From positions 131,635-179,798 of the forward strand of contig BFEA01000831.1 in the NCBI GenBank assembly GCA_003427395.1: 48,164 nucleotides of DNA, given 5' to 3'. The notes under the pieces are model-generated. The model did no database searches, was not told where the DNA came from, and was given only the letters and a program-made list of their open reading frames with translations. A program made the position numbers and the translations under genes. Every line of letters starts with the position of its first letter. The stretch's first letter is position 1. The stretch comes from Chara braunii. Its lineage: Eukaryota > Streptophyta > Charophyceae > Charales > Characeae. Shown here in pieces: positions 1 through 11,915 of the stretch.

Positions 1-106
1 GAAGAGTGCCACGCAGCGATCCACGGCCAAGGCCAGACCGCGACTGCGGCCGCGGCCGTGGATTAAGGAGCCGAGAGAGAGAGAGGTAACTATCTTTTTT
101 CCTTCT

Positions 107-480
107 TTAAACATCCCCACACACGCCACACGGTCCACACACCCAAAGCCCACACCCCACACCCCCACACACCCCACACGGTTCACGCCCCCAAAGCCCA
201 CACCCCACACTCCCAAAAGCCATCCATTTCAAATACCCGTCCCCCATTAAACATCCCCATACACCACACCCCCCCAAAACCCCGCACCCCCAAACACCAC
301 ACCCCCAATCCCCCATACACCACACGACCCCCATCCACCACACACCCCCAAACACCACCCACAATTCCAACCCTCCTCACAAACCACACAACCCCCATAC
401 ACCAAACACGCCCCAAAAACCCGCACCTCCAAGGACCACACGCCACGCCCCCAAGAAACCATCCATTTCAAACCCTACCC
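107..480. repeat. C-rich CCCCACACC low-complexity block
   Basis: The plus strand is almost entirely C, A and T, built from variants of CCCCACAC and CCCCCAAA. The phrase CCATCCATTTCAAA recurs near 221 and 464, so the block is a degenerate tandem repeat. Reverse-strand open frames here are Gly/Trp/Cys/Val-rich products of the base bias, not genes. Confidence 0.7.
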
Positions 481-670
481 CATTCGTTGTTCGGCTAACA
501 CACTCCAAACGCCCCTTCAAATTTAACCCCTTCCCCCCACATAACCCCTCCGTCAATGATTTTTTTTTTTTTTGGTGCGATCTCATACCTTCGCACGTCC
601 GACACACCACCACAATCGGTAATTCTGAGAAGGTGGGGGGAAGTGTCAGAGGTCGGCGTGCGGGGGCCAT

Positions 671-752
671 CTGCACAGTAAAGGCCCCTGCTCCCCAAAA
701 ATCTTTTTTTTTTGTCCTTTTGGGTCGTGGGGCAGGGGCCTTGACTGTGCAG
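671..752. repeat. Inverted repeat / foldback hairpin
   Basis: Arm 671-696 and arm 729-752 are reverse complements apart from one mismatch (A/C) and a 2-nt indel. The loop of about 32 nt contains a run of T. Such a hairpin could be the remains of a MITE-like foldback or a small-RNA precursor. No target-site duplication was identified. Confidence 0.65.
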
Positions 753-2206
753 ACTGGCGGGCAGACGTTTTTGACTGTTGGGGTTGAGAGATACGAGGAG
801 AGCTTGACCCCGTTTTATGATACGGTCGCAGACAGCCGATTGTGATTACCCCCAGGGGCAATCAATCAAAGATACGTCCGCATACGACTCGAGGTGACAC
901 CATAACGTACGCATTGGCTGTTGGGATTGATATTCATAAGACGTTTCGGCATTGTTGAGCGGCACACAGAACTACAACGCGATCCACAACACGGTGATCT
1001 AGCACAGTCCCGGCTCCCATTGGGTTGTGGTTGAGAATGACGAGAGCATGAAAAGTGACCTGCAGAGGCAGACTCTCGCACTGGGCTCGTTGGCCAAACA
1101 AGGGCGGATTCTTCGTGCCGACGAGATTTGTAAGTGACGGACTCCATGTAACCCGGCGGATAAGTTGATAATCAGTTGAAATGAGAATGATGTTTGGTAG
1201 TCTCTCGCACTAGGATCTGCTAACCCTTCGTAGCTTGCGCTGTAGATGGACGACTTACAGGTGAAAAGACGAAGGACTTGTTTCTTTCCCCCTTTGGACA
1301 CTCGGTTATAAGTGGAGGCTGGTCAGGCTCATAATTGCACACTACCACTAAAATTGTACTCTTGTTCGAGAATTGATTGGGTAATTTATTTTGAATTCGA
1401 GTCTTATTCGACTTAGCCATTTCGGATGACATGCCGATAGCCAAGCTGCAGGTCAAAAGGGGCAGTGTATCACCCCTGAGAGAATGTCAAGCATTCTTGA
1501 AACAGCACAGCTCTCTCAAAATTGTTTTGTTCCATGTCTGTTTAAACTAATGAAGAATTGACCGATCGGGATTCCGGCAGATCAAGTTTATGAAAATGTG
1601 ATATTAACCGTAAAACGACCATTTGCTCTGAGAAAGCAGTGGAATCCGTCCGTGAATTGTGACATGATCATTACGTGAGCCTCGTCAGGCGGGCCATTGG
1701 ACTTTTAATTGTCCTCCTGGGTTGTTCTCCTTAATGCGTGTGTGTTCCCTAGCTCTGATTGATTTGCTGAAACACTAACCAGTATCGGTTGACCTTCAGT
1801 CTGGACAAGTGGGCATGAGACCCCCAAGGGGCCAGTGATTGGGGCCTTGGGTGATCTTTGATCTGTACCCAACTCGCTGTCAATTTATATAATTGGTCTA
1901 AATTTTGAGTGGTTACCCTCATGATCAATCGACACAGAGTAGAGGGACACTGGACAGGCAGCACGGAATTTATTGTTCTGCTGATCTCTGACTCAGAGGA
2001 CCTCTGATGTGTGCGCAGTGAGTGACAGGCACTGTTGCCCCTCGTCTCAGTGCAACAGCAGTCTATCCCTCCTCGGGTTTCCTCACAACGTTGGCGCCGT
2101 TGCCAGGGATGGGGACTACACCCCCAAAGCCTCGGCCTTCCCCAATCGAACTGGGTCTCGCAGGTTGATTAGCCATGTGCTTATTAACCTGATTAATTCG
2201 TTTTTC
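753..2206. other. No gene seen
   Basis: Mixed-composition DNA with only short open frames lacking recognisable motifs. I see no RNA gene or ordered repeat in it. Confidence 0.5.
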
Positions 2207-2236
2207 TTTATTATTATTATTATTATTATTATTATT
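2207..2236. repeat. (TTA)n microsatellite
   Basis: About nine TTA/ATT trinucleotides in a row followed by T-rich DNA. The poly-Asn and poly-Ile tracts of the overlapping frames come from this repeat. Confidence 0.9.
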
Positions 2237-2745
2237 TTTATTGATCAGTTTTTTCCATATCTCATAATCCGGGCGTTTTTGTGCAAGCCGCCCCCAGATC
2301 AAAGTTCGCCCAGGCATCAAGGCGAACATTTTGAGACTCTTTTCACTAAAATATAACGGCTGGGATTAGAGATAATCAATTTTTGTTTTTTTTTAAGTTA
2401 TTCCAAGAATCTTTTTTTTTTTCGTTTTATATTAATTGCGGGAAATTGGAGAAGAATTTGGGGATGCCCGCTTGGGCCAAAGTTATTCCGTTTATTTTTC
2501 CCGACATTTTGAGACCTTGGTCGGGAAAAACAGGCTTCGTTTGTAGAAAGGACTGCCCTCAACAGAAACGAAAGTGGAAAAAACAATAAGGGAATTGCAA
2601 TTTCCCTTGTTAATTTATTTAAAACAAAACGGACAAAAAAAAATAAAAAATTGTAATCCGATAACTTTTGACTTTGGACCTAGAGGATTCCAACGAAAAC
2701 TTTTCACGGTGGTATGGGGTTTACGGTGCGCGTGCGGTCGCGCGC

Positions 2746-2795
2746 AAAACCCTAAACCCTAATTGGGGTTAACCCTAATTGGGGGAAACCCTAAG
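2746..2795. repeat. Interstitial plant-telomere-like repeat
   Basis: AAACCCTAAACCCTAA is followed by two interrupted AACCCTAA units separated by TTGGGG. This is the C-strand of the plant-type TTTAGGG telomere repeat in short degenerate form. It may be an old interstitial telomere patch or a promoter telo-box. Confidence 0.5.
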
Positions 2796-2931
2796 ACGAG
2801 GATAAATATATAAGACTATATTAGAGATTAAAATTAATTTTAACTCCTAAACCTTGCGGCTGAAGAAAACCGAGGAGACTCCGGCTTCTTTCGCGTGGGG
2901 TATACGCGCGAAAGAAAAAGAATTAATAAGA

Positions 2932-3310
2932 CTTTTTGCTAATAAAATTAATGAATATCAAAATACGTATCTAAAAACTAATTTAAAATAACGTTTTTGC
3001 TTTCAATCTATCTTACTTTCGTTTTCCCTTCGGAAGCCTTCGTCAAGGGACATTGTCTCGAACCTCATCTCAACGGGGGGAGGGAGACTCCTGCGGAAAT
3101 TTGTGGAATTTTTTAAAAATTAATTAAAATTTTTGCTAATAAAATTTTAAAAAATATATATATATATTAAAAATTATTTTTATCCTTTTTTATTTATTTT
3201 ACTTCCATTTTCCTTCCGACAGTCTTATTCAAGGGACTCGTCCCGAACCCCGTCCGAACGGGGGGAGGCGAAGTACTGCCGAATTTTTTGAAAAATTCCT
3301 AAAAAAAATT
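2932..3310. repeat. Diverged tandem duplication, about 190-200 bp units
   Basis: Both units start with TTTTTGCTAATAAAATT (about 2934 and 3133). Each continues through AT-rich DNA into a T/C-rich stretch, then AAGGGAC, a GAACC segment, CGGGGGGAGG and a CTGC(C/G)GAAATTT-like end. The second unit follows the first directly. The surrounding DNA (2800-3480) is AT-rich and noncoding. Confidence 0.6.
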
Positions 3311-3959
3311 TACTCCACCATAAATCTTAAAAATCAGCAGGATACGATATATTCCAAGCTTTAATAGATATAAAATAATAAAAATAATTTATTCGAATTA
3401 ATTCTAATTTTATTTAATTAATTTTTAAAAACTATAAAAAAATTGTAAAAAGGGGATAAAAAAGGGCGACAGGACATATATGCTTTAAGCAAGTTTAGGG
3501 TAAGATTTGCCTTGCCATCGTAAGGGGAATAAACCAAAAAGAAGAAATTTCCTATAATTAAATCTAATTTTCAACAATTAATTATATATGTATATTTTTT
3601 TTTTCTTCAATAAAGCGTCAAAAAAAAGTTGGGACTTACCTTGACCTTCCTTATGGCCTTGGGTTTATCTCCCCTAGGCACTGGAGGTATAGTGCTGGTT
3701 GTTTCTCATTTATTTTGATTTTTTAATTAATTCAAATTCTAAAAAATTCTTAAAAATCACATAGTGTCCTAAAAATTCAAAGAACAAGGACCGTCTGATT
3801 TCAAGTTGGGTTTCTGACTACTCGACGAGTTCCGCTGGCCAAAAGCGCGCTTGAGGGTGGGATAGATCAAATTCCCTCGAAAAGAGCACACACCTTGTAT
3901 TCGAGGGAACTCGAGTAAAGGGCGTATAGGCTTCGTTCGAGCCTGGAATTCGGCACCAT

Positions 3960-4062
3960 CCGTATCTAGGGTAGGCTAGGACCCGTTCTCGGCTGCTATC
4001 TTATAGGGACGTTATCCCGAACCGGATCCCAATAGGGGGAGGGTAGATGCTGCCAAAACTTT
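3960..4062. repeat. Third copy of the AAGGGAC..GAACC..GGGGGAGGG..CTGCC block
   Basis: AGGGACGTTATCCCGAACC, AATAGGGGGAGGG and GATGCTGCCAAAACTTTT match the ordered landmarks of the tandem pair at 3010-3110 and 3190-3300. It lies just before the broken coding region at 4.3 kb, suggesting leader or LTR sequence of a decayed element. Confidence 0.45.
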
Positions 4063-4329
4063 TCTGAAATATTGAGTTTCTTGACCTCTTTTTCGACCCT
4101 TCTTATCCTCTACTACCTTACAGAGCTAGAGAGAACAGGTAGACGGATGTGGCCACCCTCGACAGTAGAGGAGTATGAGGTGAACCGATATTGGGTGAAT
4201 GATCTTTCTGAACTTATAGAGGGTGATCTGGTGGAATTCACCCTACCTTCGACCCACTAACTGGCACGATGACCGGACAACTGGAGGTTGATCCTCTTGT
4301 GAACGGACGTTTGACTTTGGATGTACCGG

Positions 4330-5115
4330 GAGCTAAAGAGCAGCCAAAGCCCTTACGGCCAATGTCCAAGAGAGACCACTTACGGGGAGGTCAAGGCCTA
4401 CCTATATTTGAGTCCAGAAGTGGCTAAGAAGGCTGCTCTGACTCTTGTGACGTGGGGAGCTTGTGGGATCATCGGCTAGGTAGAGCGATATCTTTAGGAG
4501 GAGGTAGAGGTTTTCCGGCTCGAGGAGGAGCAGGACACCGCGCTGTGGACCGACACGTACCCTCCCCGGATCATTACAGGGAAGCTCGAGGTCGTCCACG
4601 ACGGATTCTTCCCGCACTTGGGTTGTAGATTGAAGGAGACCATTCCCTCGTTTGTGGTTGACGCGGTGTTTGGTGGAATAGGGGGCTTGGTCGACGCCTA
4701 TCTGACCGTGGGAGAGCTCGAGCACTTCTCAAGAGGGGATCTCGACATCCGCTACATCTATTATTCGCTTATGACCGTCGGACCCTAGTGAGGGGACAAG
4801 AGGATTCAACTCATAGAGTTGATCTGTTCCATCACTCCTAGCTCGCCAAAAGGCTGGAGAGAGGAGGGCTACGACTGGAGGCATCCCCGTCGTCCTACGT
4901 GTGGGATTTGTTAGACTTTGAGCGTTGGGCCGGGCTTGAGTATATCACGTCGATAGACCGGCTCTTGACGGAGCAATGAGACTCCTGGTGTGGTGGTGAT
5001 GCCCTCATAATCATCTATCAGCTGACCCGGTGTGAAGAAACCCGGGGAGGGGCACTTGCTGTTCGCCGATGCCAAGGGCAACGACGCCTGTCACTCGTCG
5101 CGCCCGCTTTCGAGG
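4330..5115 (+). pseudogene. Broken coding region, unrecognised protein
   Basis: One frame (codon starting 4372) runs to 4785 with protein-like composition and only two internal stops, TAG at 4477-4479 and TAG at 4495-4497, before TAG at 4786-4788. Its longest clean stretch is 4498-4785, 96 codons, with phrases such as HDGFFPHLGCRL and IRYIYYSLMTVGP. Coding-like sequence resumes in other frames at 4872-4976 (WDLLDFERWAGLEYI) and from 5044. Together this is one decayed gene with frameshifts and stops. I do not recognise the family. A long poly(A) about 120 bp downstream raises the possibility of a retroelement ORF. Confidence 0.5.
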
Positions 5116-5232
5116 TCTTCAGTGATCAGCAAGGTATTGCAATTAACCCGACTGTCAACTCTGTTCGTTTTGTAGCCCAGACTTATGGCTTGAAGTGGGG
5201 TCGTTCGAAAGTGAATTGCGCAAAAGAATTAA

Positions 5233-5233
<1 letters not shown>

Positions 5234-5274
<41 letters not shown>
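5234..5274 (+). repeat. Poly(A) tract of about 41 nt
   Basis: An uninterrupted A run downstream of the broken coding region at 4.3-5.1 kb and in the same orientation. This fits the 3-prime end of a retroposed copy, but it could be a simple homopolymer. No flanking target-site duplication was identified. Confidence 0.7.
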
Positions 5275-5278
<4 letters not shown>

Positions 5279-6439
5279 TAGACTTCGGGCTCAAACGCCG
5301 AACAGGAAAGAAGGAAAGGCCGCTTAGTCCTCAGATTTAATCATAGACCAGCAAAGTAATAATGATCGTTTCAACCCCAAATTCAGTTATTGATTACAAA
5401 ATGTTCCCTCGCTGCATCATCCACTGACTCAAATCCACTTTTTTCTCCTACAACCATCTCTCCCACACTGGTTATAGTCGCGCTCAGGCCATTTACGTTG
5501 CATTTGGTCAGCAGGCGTGTAGTTCTTCCCGCAGACGAGCGGGCACCCCTCAGAGTAAGAACTACTACAATGACGCCCCTCCCTGCAGAAGAGGTTTTCG
5601 ATGAGGCCAATCACGAAAGTTACGAAGATCGTGACGAACCCCCTTCTCGTTGAGCGAACTCTTGATAGGACTGAACACGGACATCCAATTACAAAAGCCA
5701 CAGGGCTATTCGGCTTAGTAAGAAATTGTGAACAAACTTCTGACCAGAGGAGATACCAGCTGAAGGCGAATCGCTAGCTGAACAGGATCAGACTATATTG
5801 GCCAGCCAGCAACTAGACAGGAATGAACTCTAGATTGGACTGAACACGAACAACCAATTTCCATTTGCTGATAAGCTCGAGAGAGAGTCGACCCACTTGG
5901 ACAGGCACTAAGTCGCGCTTTCGCCCGGTCACTCTTCTCTATTCCCTTGCCTGCCCGCTCACTCTCACACACACTCTTTCTCCCAAAACCACCCTTGCTC
6001 GCCCGCACAGGCGGAAGAGGAGTTCTTTGCTGTACGGCGCGGGCAAGACCAATGGTCTTCTCTCTTTCTTCCCTGTCCCACACGGAGATGGTTTGAACCT
6101 AACTGCTTCAGCCCGTTGGCGGGCCCCCTTTACACACGCTAAGCATTGTCATATGAAAGGAAAGAAATAAAGTGAACAACAAGCGACCAATTGATCACAT
6201 TGACAAGGGATACTTAGGTTCCATACAAAAGAAAATGTGTTCATTACTTTTTTTTTGTCTAATTCCGTCATATGGGATTTTCTCCCAGACCGTCACATGC
6301 ACTCATGTCATCCCCGGCGGCTCTTCCCTTTTCTCACCGCGACTCCTCTCTCCCGCTCAGGGTGACTCTTCGACTTTCTTACTCACAGAAACACACCCTC
6401 TTTGTCCGTGCTCGACTTCGATACGCCTCCTTCGTCGTG
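5275..6439. other. No gene seen
   Basis: Only short open frames without recognisable motifs. The stretch becomes pyrimidine-rich from about 5930. Two similar phrases, ACTGAACACG followed by a CCAATT (about 5672 and 5842), suggest a weak duplication. Confidence 0.4.
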
Positions 6440-6636
6440 CCCTACCCTTATCAATTAATAAGTTAAATTAAATAATTTAAAAATAAAGAACGGTGATGCT
6501 CTCTGGCCTGCTCTTAGCCTGTCTCTTATACACATCTAGATGTGTATAAGAGACAGCCCCTACCCTTATCAATTAATAAGTTAAATTAAATAATTTAAAA
6601 ATAAAGAACGGTGATGCTCTCTGGCCTGCTCTTAGC
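6440..6636. repeat. 79-bp direct duplication flanking a library adapter
   Basis: 6440-6518 and 6558-6636 are identical and offset by 118 bp. The space between them is almost entirely the adapter at 6519-6556. An exact duplicate on each side of a synthetic linker is best read as an assembly or gap-filling artefact. Confidence 0.85.
6519..6556. other. Nextera/Tn5 mate-pair junction adapter left in the assembly
   Basis: CTGTCTCTTATACACATCT is followed directly by its perfect reverse complement, giving a 38-bp palindrome. This 19-mer is the Tn5 transposase mosaic end, and the head-to-head 38-mer is the circularisation junction of Nextera mate-pair libraries. It is synthetic contamination, not biology. 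The sequence on its two sides may not be truly contiguous in the genome. Confidence 0.97.
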
Positions 6637-6639
6637 AGG

Positions 6640-8550
6640 GGATGGTTTCGTCAAATTGCCCACTCAGCCGGGGGGGGGCCGGTCACGTCAACAGTAGGGT
6701 TGCTTGTTTGCCTGTTCGGCTGAAGCGCTGATTAGCCATCCATCAAAGGTGATCGAGCCCACCAGCCATGAGTCTGTTTGATTACCTGATCAAATTAGCG
6801 TTGATTGTGGTGAGGAAACTCGTTCTCAGCGTAGTACAACGTGTGGTCCCAGCGGCGGCGGAACTTGATTAGTTCAATTGGTGAAATGCAGTGCAGTGTC
6901 TGGCCCGCAACAACGGAGATCTCAATCAGCTGATCAAGCGAAAATGTTGCTGTTCTCCGTAATGCAGTGTGGTGTCTGGTCAGCAACTGCGAATACTTGA
7001 TAGGCTGAGCTGCGAAGTGCAGTTTGGTATCTGATCTCGCATCAGCGGGAAACTTGATTGGCAAGCCAGCGAAGTGCCTTTGGCACTTACCCCGTTATCC
7101 CCCCTCCAGATCAGAAGGCGACAATGAAGCACTGAGGCCGCGTTCGTTGCTTCAACATGCGGTTCCCGATTCTCCTCTTCGTCCGCACTTTCGTAATCCC
7201 TTCCCCATCCGGTCTCTCCTTCTCTCCCACTTACTCAACAGGCCACCAATCAGCACTCTTGACTCTTCCCCCTTCGAATCGAGCTCCAAGGTTGGCAGCC
7301 CCCGCCAGGCTCACTGCGCTGCCCTCTTCCTCCGTCCGTATCCCTCATGTCCATGCCCCCCGTGACATGAGCCTCAACCGGGTTGCTCAGTTCCTGCTCG
7401 AAGCGCCGTCACGACACTACCGCAGCTCACCCTTCTGTGTAGCGCGTCGTGCACTGGACACACCCCTAACCGCTTGCGCACTGTCTCCCTCGGGTGCACA
7501 CGTGAACCCAGGGTGCCACGCATCTCTTCTGCGCCTTCCTCCGTCCGTTCCCCCTTACTGCCTGCACGAGTTTGCGGTAGACTGCGTATACCTTGCATGC
7601 TTTCCGTCACCTCCGTCCCTCAACTGCCCCCGCCTGCATACCTGCGCTGGGCACACCATGCGCATCTCCCCTTCTCTCCGCCTGCATTCCCTTCCGAAGT
7701 GGGCCAGGAACACCGTGCATACTGTCCCCTTTGCAACCGCCCATATGCCTTACGTAGGCCTCAACACCTCCGTCTCATGCTATCCTCCGGACATATGCGA
7801 CGTGGCAATGTGATCTCCCCCGTCTGCCCCAACTGCCTGGCGTCCCGGCAGGTTGAGCACTCGAGCTATTAACCGCGCCCGTATCCCACAGCGATTTGGG
7901 CCCGATACATGGGGTCGCAGCCTCCTTTTAATTGTATCCTTGGCCTCTGTGTCAGCATTCTCCCTTCGGTTACCTCCACGCAGCCCCGCAAAGTACGACT
8001 GCGGATCGTGGGCGCAGTGGCAAAAATAGCTGGTCAGCACATTTCAGAAAAGGCCTGAATCATTAAAATGGGTACTGCAGCAGCGGTGTCCAGCTGAGAA
8101 TTTCAAATGCCCGCTCCAGGTTAGCAGTCCCAAAGGCGCAACCGTTATAGCCAAGCCAATCAGGTGATCCCCTGTCATAGCAGGGCCAACCCGGGCGTGG
8201 GGTGGCAGCTCGGATTCACCCCCTCAAGCCCGTTCAGATCAAGGCATACCCAGGCCGATCCAGCCGGAATTCAGTACCGTTCCAAACTGTCCACTTCCGA
8301 CTGGGTCAGGGGCCTGCACCTGTGTCCCAAAGGGGGAATTCTGCGGTCAACCACGACTTTGGTTCTTCGCCAGACTTGACATAACCATTTCGAAATTCCC
8401 CAATCGCCAGCATTGTCAATAGCCGGACCAAAGCAAGAGTGATACATGTTGATACCACGGCAATCTCTGTCCTGAGACCCCGCAGTTGCTTATGTCATTC
8501 CAACGTCGAACCAATGCAGGGTCTGAAGCGTGCTGATGCAGGGCCGGAGA
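6640..8550. other. No gene supported; pyrimidine-rich block at 7080-7870
   Basis: The stretch 7080-7870 is strongly C/T-rich with repeated CCGTCC, CTCCGTCC and CCTGCATACC-like words. The longest open frame (7157-7813, 218 residues) is Ser/Pro/Leu/Ala-rich with no motif, and competing frames are open on the same strand. I treat it as a composition artefact, though CT-rich plant leader or promoter DNA cannot be excluded. Confidence 0.45.
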
Positions 8551-8559
8551 CGAGTCCGA

Positions 8560-9090
8560 AATAAGTGTAAGTTGAACCATTTCGGATCCCGAAAATCGCT
8601 TCGTAGCGCATACCCCACTGACCAGATGGCGGACCTGAAAAGGCTTACAGTGAGGCGTTCCATGGTGAAGTCGAATCTGAAAATATGCCGCAGTTGTGGC
8701 TCCGTACCCGAGATCGTCCCATAGGAGCTGATTTGAACCTGAAAATAAAATGTTGTTGTGATACCGAACCAGGAAATAAACCGTCATTGCGGTTCCGAAC
8801 CTGAAATGAACTGTCTTCATGGTACCAAACCTAAAAAAAGCTGATGGCGTGGAGCCCGAAACAAATGGCACAGTAGATCTGGGCTTGGAACAATATACCT
8901 TAGAGGTCCCAGACCTGAAATAAACCATCGTGATGATTCCGAACCTGAAATATAATGCGTCAATGGAATCGAACCTGGAAATAAATCACCGTGACATTTC
9001 TGAACCAGGAATAAATCGCGAGACCGGTTCCAAATATGAAAATGATTCAATATCAGGGCAATACCGGACCTGAAAATGGTGCTGAGTAGT
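8560..9090. repeat. Degenerate 30-31 bp minisatellite, about 15 units
   Basis: Units follow the pattern GAACCTGAAATAAA-CCGTC-N-TG-CGGTTCC. Clear unit starts lie near 8733, 8765, 8798, 8921, 8940, 8970 and 9003. The reverse-strand frame 8416-8928 shows the matching 10-residue periodicity, for example TVHFRFGTAM then TVYFLVRYH, so that frame is a repeat translation and not a gene. Flanking pieces at 8630-8700 and 9170 are weaker units. Confidence 0.7.
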
Positions 9091-9129
9091 GTACCATGTC
9101 GACGTCGGACCGTCACTGGACCTGCGCTA

Positions 9130-10110
9130 TACTGGATGCCGCAGGGTGCTGGAGAACATAAACATCCCCGAACCTCGAACCAGATATTGGAGTAGCACCA
9201 GAATAATACCGTCCCATACTGACAATGCGACCCCTCCTCTCTCTGACTCAGTTAGTAGGGTCAGCGATCAGGTAAATCGGGTTAATGATGCAGAGAATCG
9301 TGATTACCGGTGACTGGAGAAAACTCGCTAGAATTAGAGAAAAAAAATAATCTGAGTTATATGCCGACAGCGGATAATCTAGACAAAAATATATCAGACT
9401 TTCTAATAATCATGAATTATAGTCCCTTTTATCATGTTTAACTTTCTCCTCTCTCTTTTAATTCTATTTTCAGAAAACAGCAAAATATCATTATTCTACA
9501 AAAAATGAACTCCAAGTGGATTATGAGGAATTACTGAAATTCCCTTGTTTTCCTATCCTTCTAATTGCTCGAATCATTTCCTTTACTTTTGAATTCATTG
9601 CAGGCAATAACAAATAAAAGGAAAATTTAATATACAATTATATACAACAGAAATTCGGTAATGTACCGAATATCTCGCTTTTCTCCGTGTTTGCTTCTTC
9701 CTCGGCTTTCCTTTCGTTTCTAGATTTGCCATCAGAAGTAACGAAAGTTTTAGGCCGCACTACCCCACCGCAGGGTTGGATAAAAGGGTCGATCCGAGGC
9801 CTGTTGTTGCACGTGCCTCCTGCGAGTAGCCTTTTTGCTTGTAGACTCAAAAATGACGAAAAGCAGGCAGGCGCCAACGCCCTGGAACAGGGGTCAGCCC
9901 TCCACGTTTTTTAGGGTTACTCGTAGGGTTCAGTGCGTCCAAAATCAGGGGTGTTCTGAGTACCCCTAATTTTTGCCGCCTGGTCAAACAAGAGTACCGT
10001 TAAAACACGGACTTGTCTTTGGGCCTAAGTCCCAAAGCCGCGGATTTCAGGCGGCCCATCCCTTATGGCCGCCTGACACCGGTACTACGAGGCGATACGA
10101 GTGCGGGGAT
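9130..10110. other. No gene seen
   Basis: Partly AT-rich (9340-9660), then mixed. Open frames are short and without recognised motifs. TTTTTTAGGGTTACTCGTAGGGTT at 9908-9930 is weakly telomere-like. Confidence 0.4.
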
Positions 10111-10115
10111 ATTGA

Positions 10116-11463
10116 GTGGCTGAGGAGATGGATGACGAGGAGGCATGGGAGCCCAATTGGATAGACTCCGATGAGGAGGAATCTGAGTCATAGGATGAGG
10201 TAGAGGACGTCAGCGAGGCGGATGGCGCAGCTGCAGGCTCAATCCATTTCTCGAGGCTAGTGGTCAGGTTCAGAGCCTAGGCGTGCTAAAGTGACAGAGC
10301 AGCTAGAGGTAGGTCCGATGGAGAGACGTGACCGGATCTAGATTAGCAGACATACCATCTTCCTTAGATAAGTATGTTGGAGTCATAGGTCAACTGAGGA
10401 GCGGGGACCAAATAGGGAGGAGATTGATGAAGTAATACGAACCCTAAACGAGAGGACAAGAAAAGAGATACTCCCGTATGAACTTATTAAGTATGAGTAT
10501 GTTCAGAAAGGCGACATAGAACATGAGCGCATATACGTCCGTACCTACCGCATCATAAATTTGGATGAGTACGATGTGTGGGCTTACCTCCCGAGGAGAC
10601 GGAGAAGAGGTTATCTACACGGGAGCAGTTGAAAGAGAGCGGCTAAGTTGGTATTAGCTGAAAAGGAACGACTAGAGGCAGAAGGGAAGACAATTAGCTG
10701 AAGCGCAAAGATTGAAGTATTTGACGATATTCCAGCCCCCCCGATCGTAGGGAGGAACCTGTCTAAGTTCGAGTGGCATGAGACGATGGAGTTGATTACC
10801 AATGTGAGAGCTGCGCGGACCGATGTGTGAGGCAGATAGGCAGATGAGGAGCGATTCAAGCGCATGGTGGGCATACTAATTACAACGCGACTCTGATTTT
10901 TACAAGGCCAAGAGATTGATTAAACCTAGGGAGACTGTTCTAGGGTTTGATATCCCGCTCCCGGTGCACTTGGACGAGAGCGAGAGGACGCCGACTAGTT
11001 ATGCAGTTACGTGGTTAGCCGACGTAGTGCTTCTCTTGACGGTGATTTTGGAGAGTAGGGGGACGAGCGATGCTCGAAAGGTGGAGGCTATATGACATCT
11101 TATGTTCGACAGGTCTCAGCACCTCGAGATAGGACTGACGCTCGTTGGCGTTCACAGAACCTGGTGGAAGTACGAAGCCTTAGCGAGATCTATTGTGAGA
11201 CGGAGACTGGTAGTACGGTGGGGGGTAGTCATCTCCTAGTGCGCATAGTATTTGGGCCCCCAAAACCCGATCTTTACCCTATAGAAGGTTGGAGGTGGAC
11301 CTTGCCTGCACTCGTGATAGAGCAGGTGTATAAAGGCGTCGACAATTGGGGCAGAGTTGTTGACGACACACTTTACGCCCTCGGGTTGGAATTAGTGCCG
11401 CTGTCGAGCGCATCGGTCCCTCACGGGGACCCTCCCGGCCGCGTCACGCAGGATATGGCATGA
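10116..11463 (+). pseudogene. Broken coding region, unrecognised protein
   Basis: Protein-like stretches follow one another on the plus strand in shifting frames. At 10128 begins an acidic start (MDDEEAWEPNWIDSDEEE) interrupted by TAG at 10191. From 10372 to 10629, 86 codons are open, including EEIDEVIRTLNERTRK and YVRTYRIINLDEYDVWAYL. Further stretches are DIPAPPIVGRNLSKFEWHE (about 10720-10830), GFDIPLPVHLDESERTPTS (about 10947-11010) and an open frame 11092-11463. Indels and stops separate them, so this is a decayed gene. I do not recognise the family; a transposable-element ORF is likely from context. Confidence 0.45.
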
Positions 11464-11799
11464 CTTGTCGCGGAGAGCGTTTGCCACTCCGACCGAGTGC
11501 GCCAACCGTACCTCTCGCGAGCCCCTACGACAGGACAGGGTCACGCGAGGCACCGCTTACCTCCACCTGTAGGAGCTGTCACCATCCCTTAGGTGGGCGT
11601 ATCCCCGCCGAGCTACTGAACCACATGCGAAGGCTTTTCATATGCAATTGCAGAGGTGGTCATCCGAGGGCGTTTCTCGTTCGCTGTAGCATAGGGGGTT
11701 ACGCGCGGTCGAACGCCCAAAAATCGAACCCGCACGTGAATCAGCGCACTGGGGGGCTGAGGTCCCAAACGCAACTCGACGTTGGTCAACTAGGACGCA

Positions 11800-11915
11800 T
11801 CACACATACCACGCGTTACACCACAACACTCACACATACACACGCATAACACATGGACACACACAAACAACCACTACAAACAACATCACAACACAACAAT
11901 ACTCCTAGTCCCTTC
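11800..11915. repeat. CA-rich simple repeat
   Basis: Imperfect ACAC, ACACAT and ACAACA units fill this interval, with few G. Low-complexity DNA. Confidence 0.7.

Noticed and set aside
6519-6556. A natural insertion-sequence end or biological hairpin
   Set aside because: It matches the synthetic Tn5 mosaic-end junction exactly.
7157-7813. 218-residue plus-strand frame
   Set aside because: Pyrimidine-rich DNA leaves several frames open; Ser/Pro/Leu-rich product with no motif.
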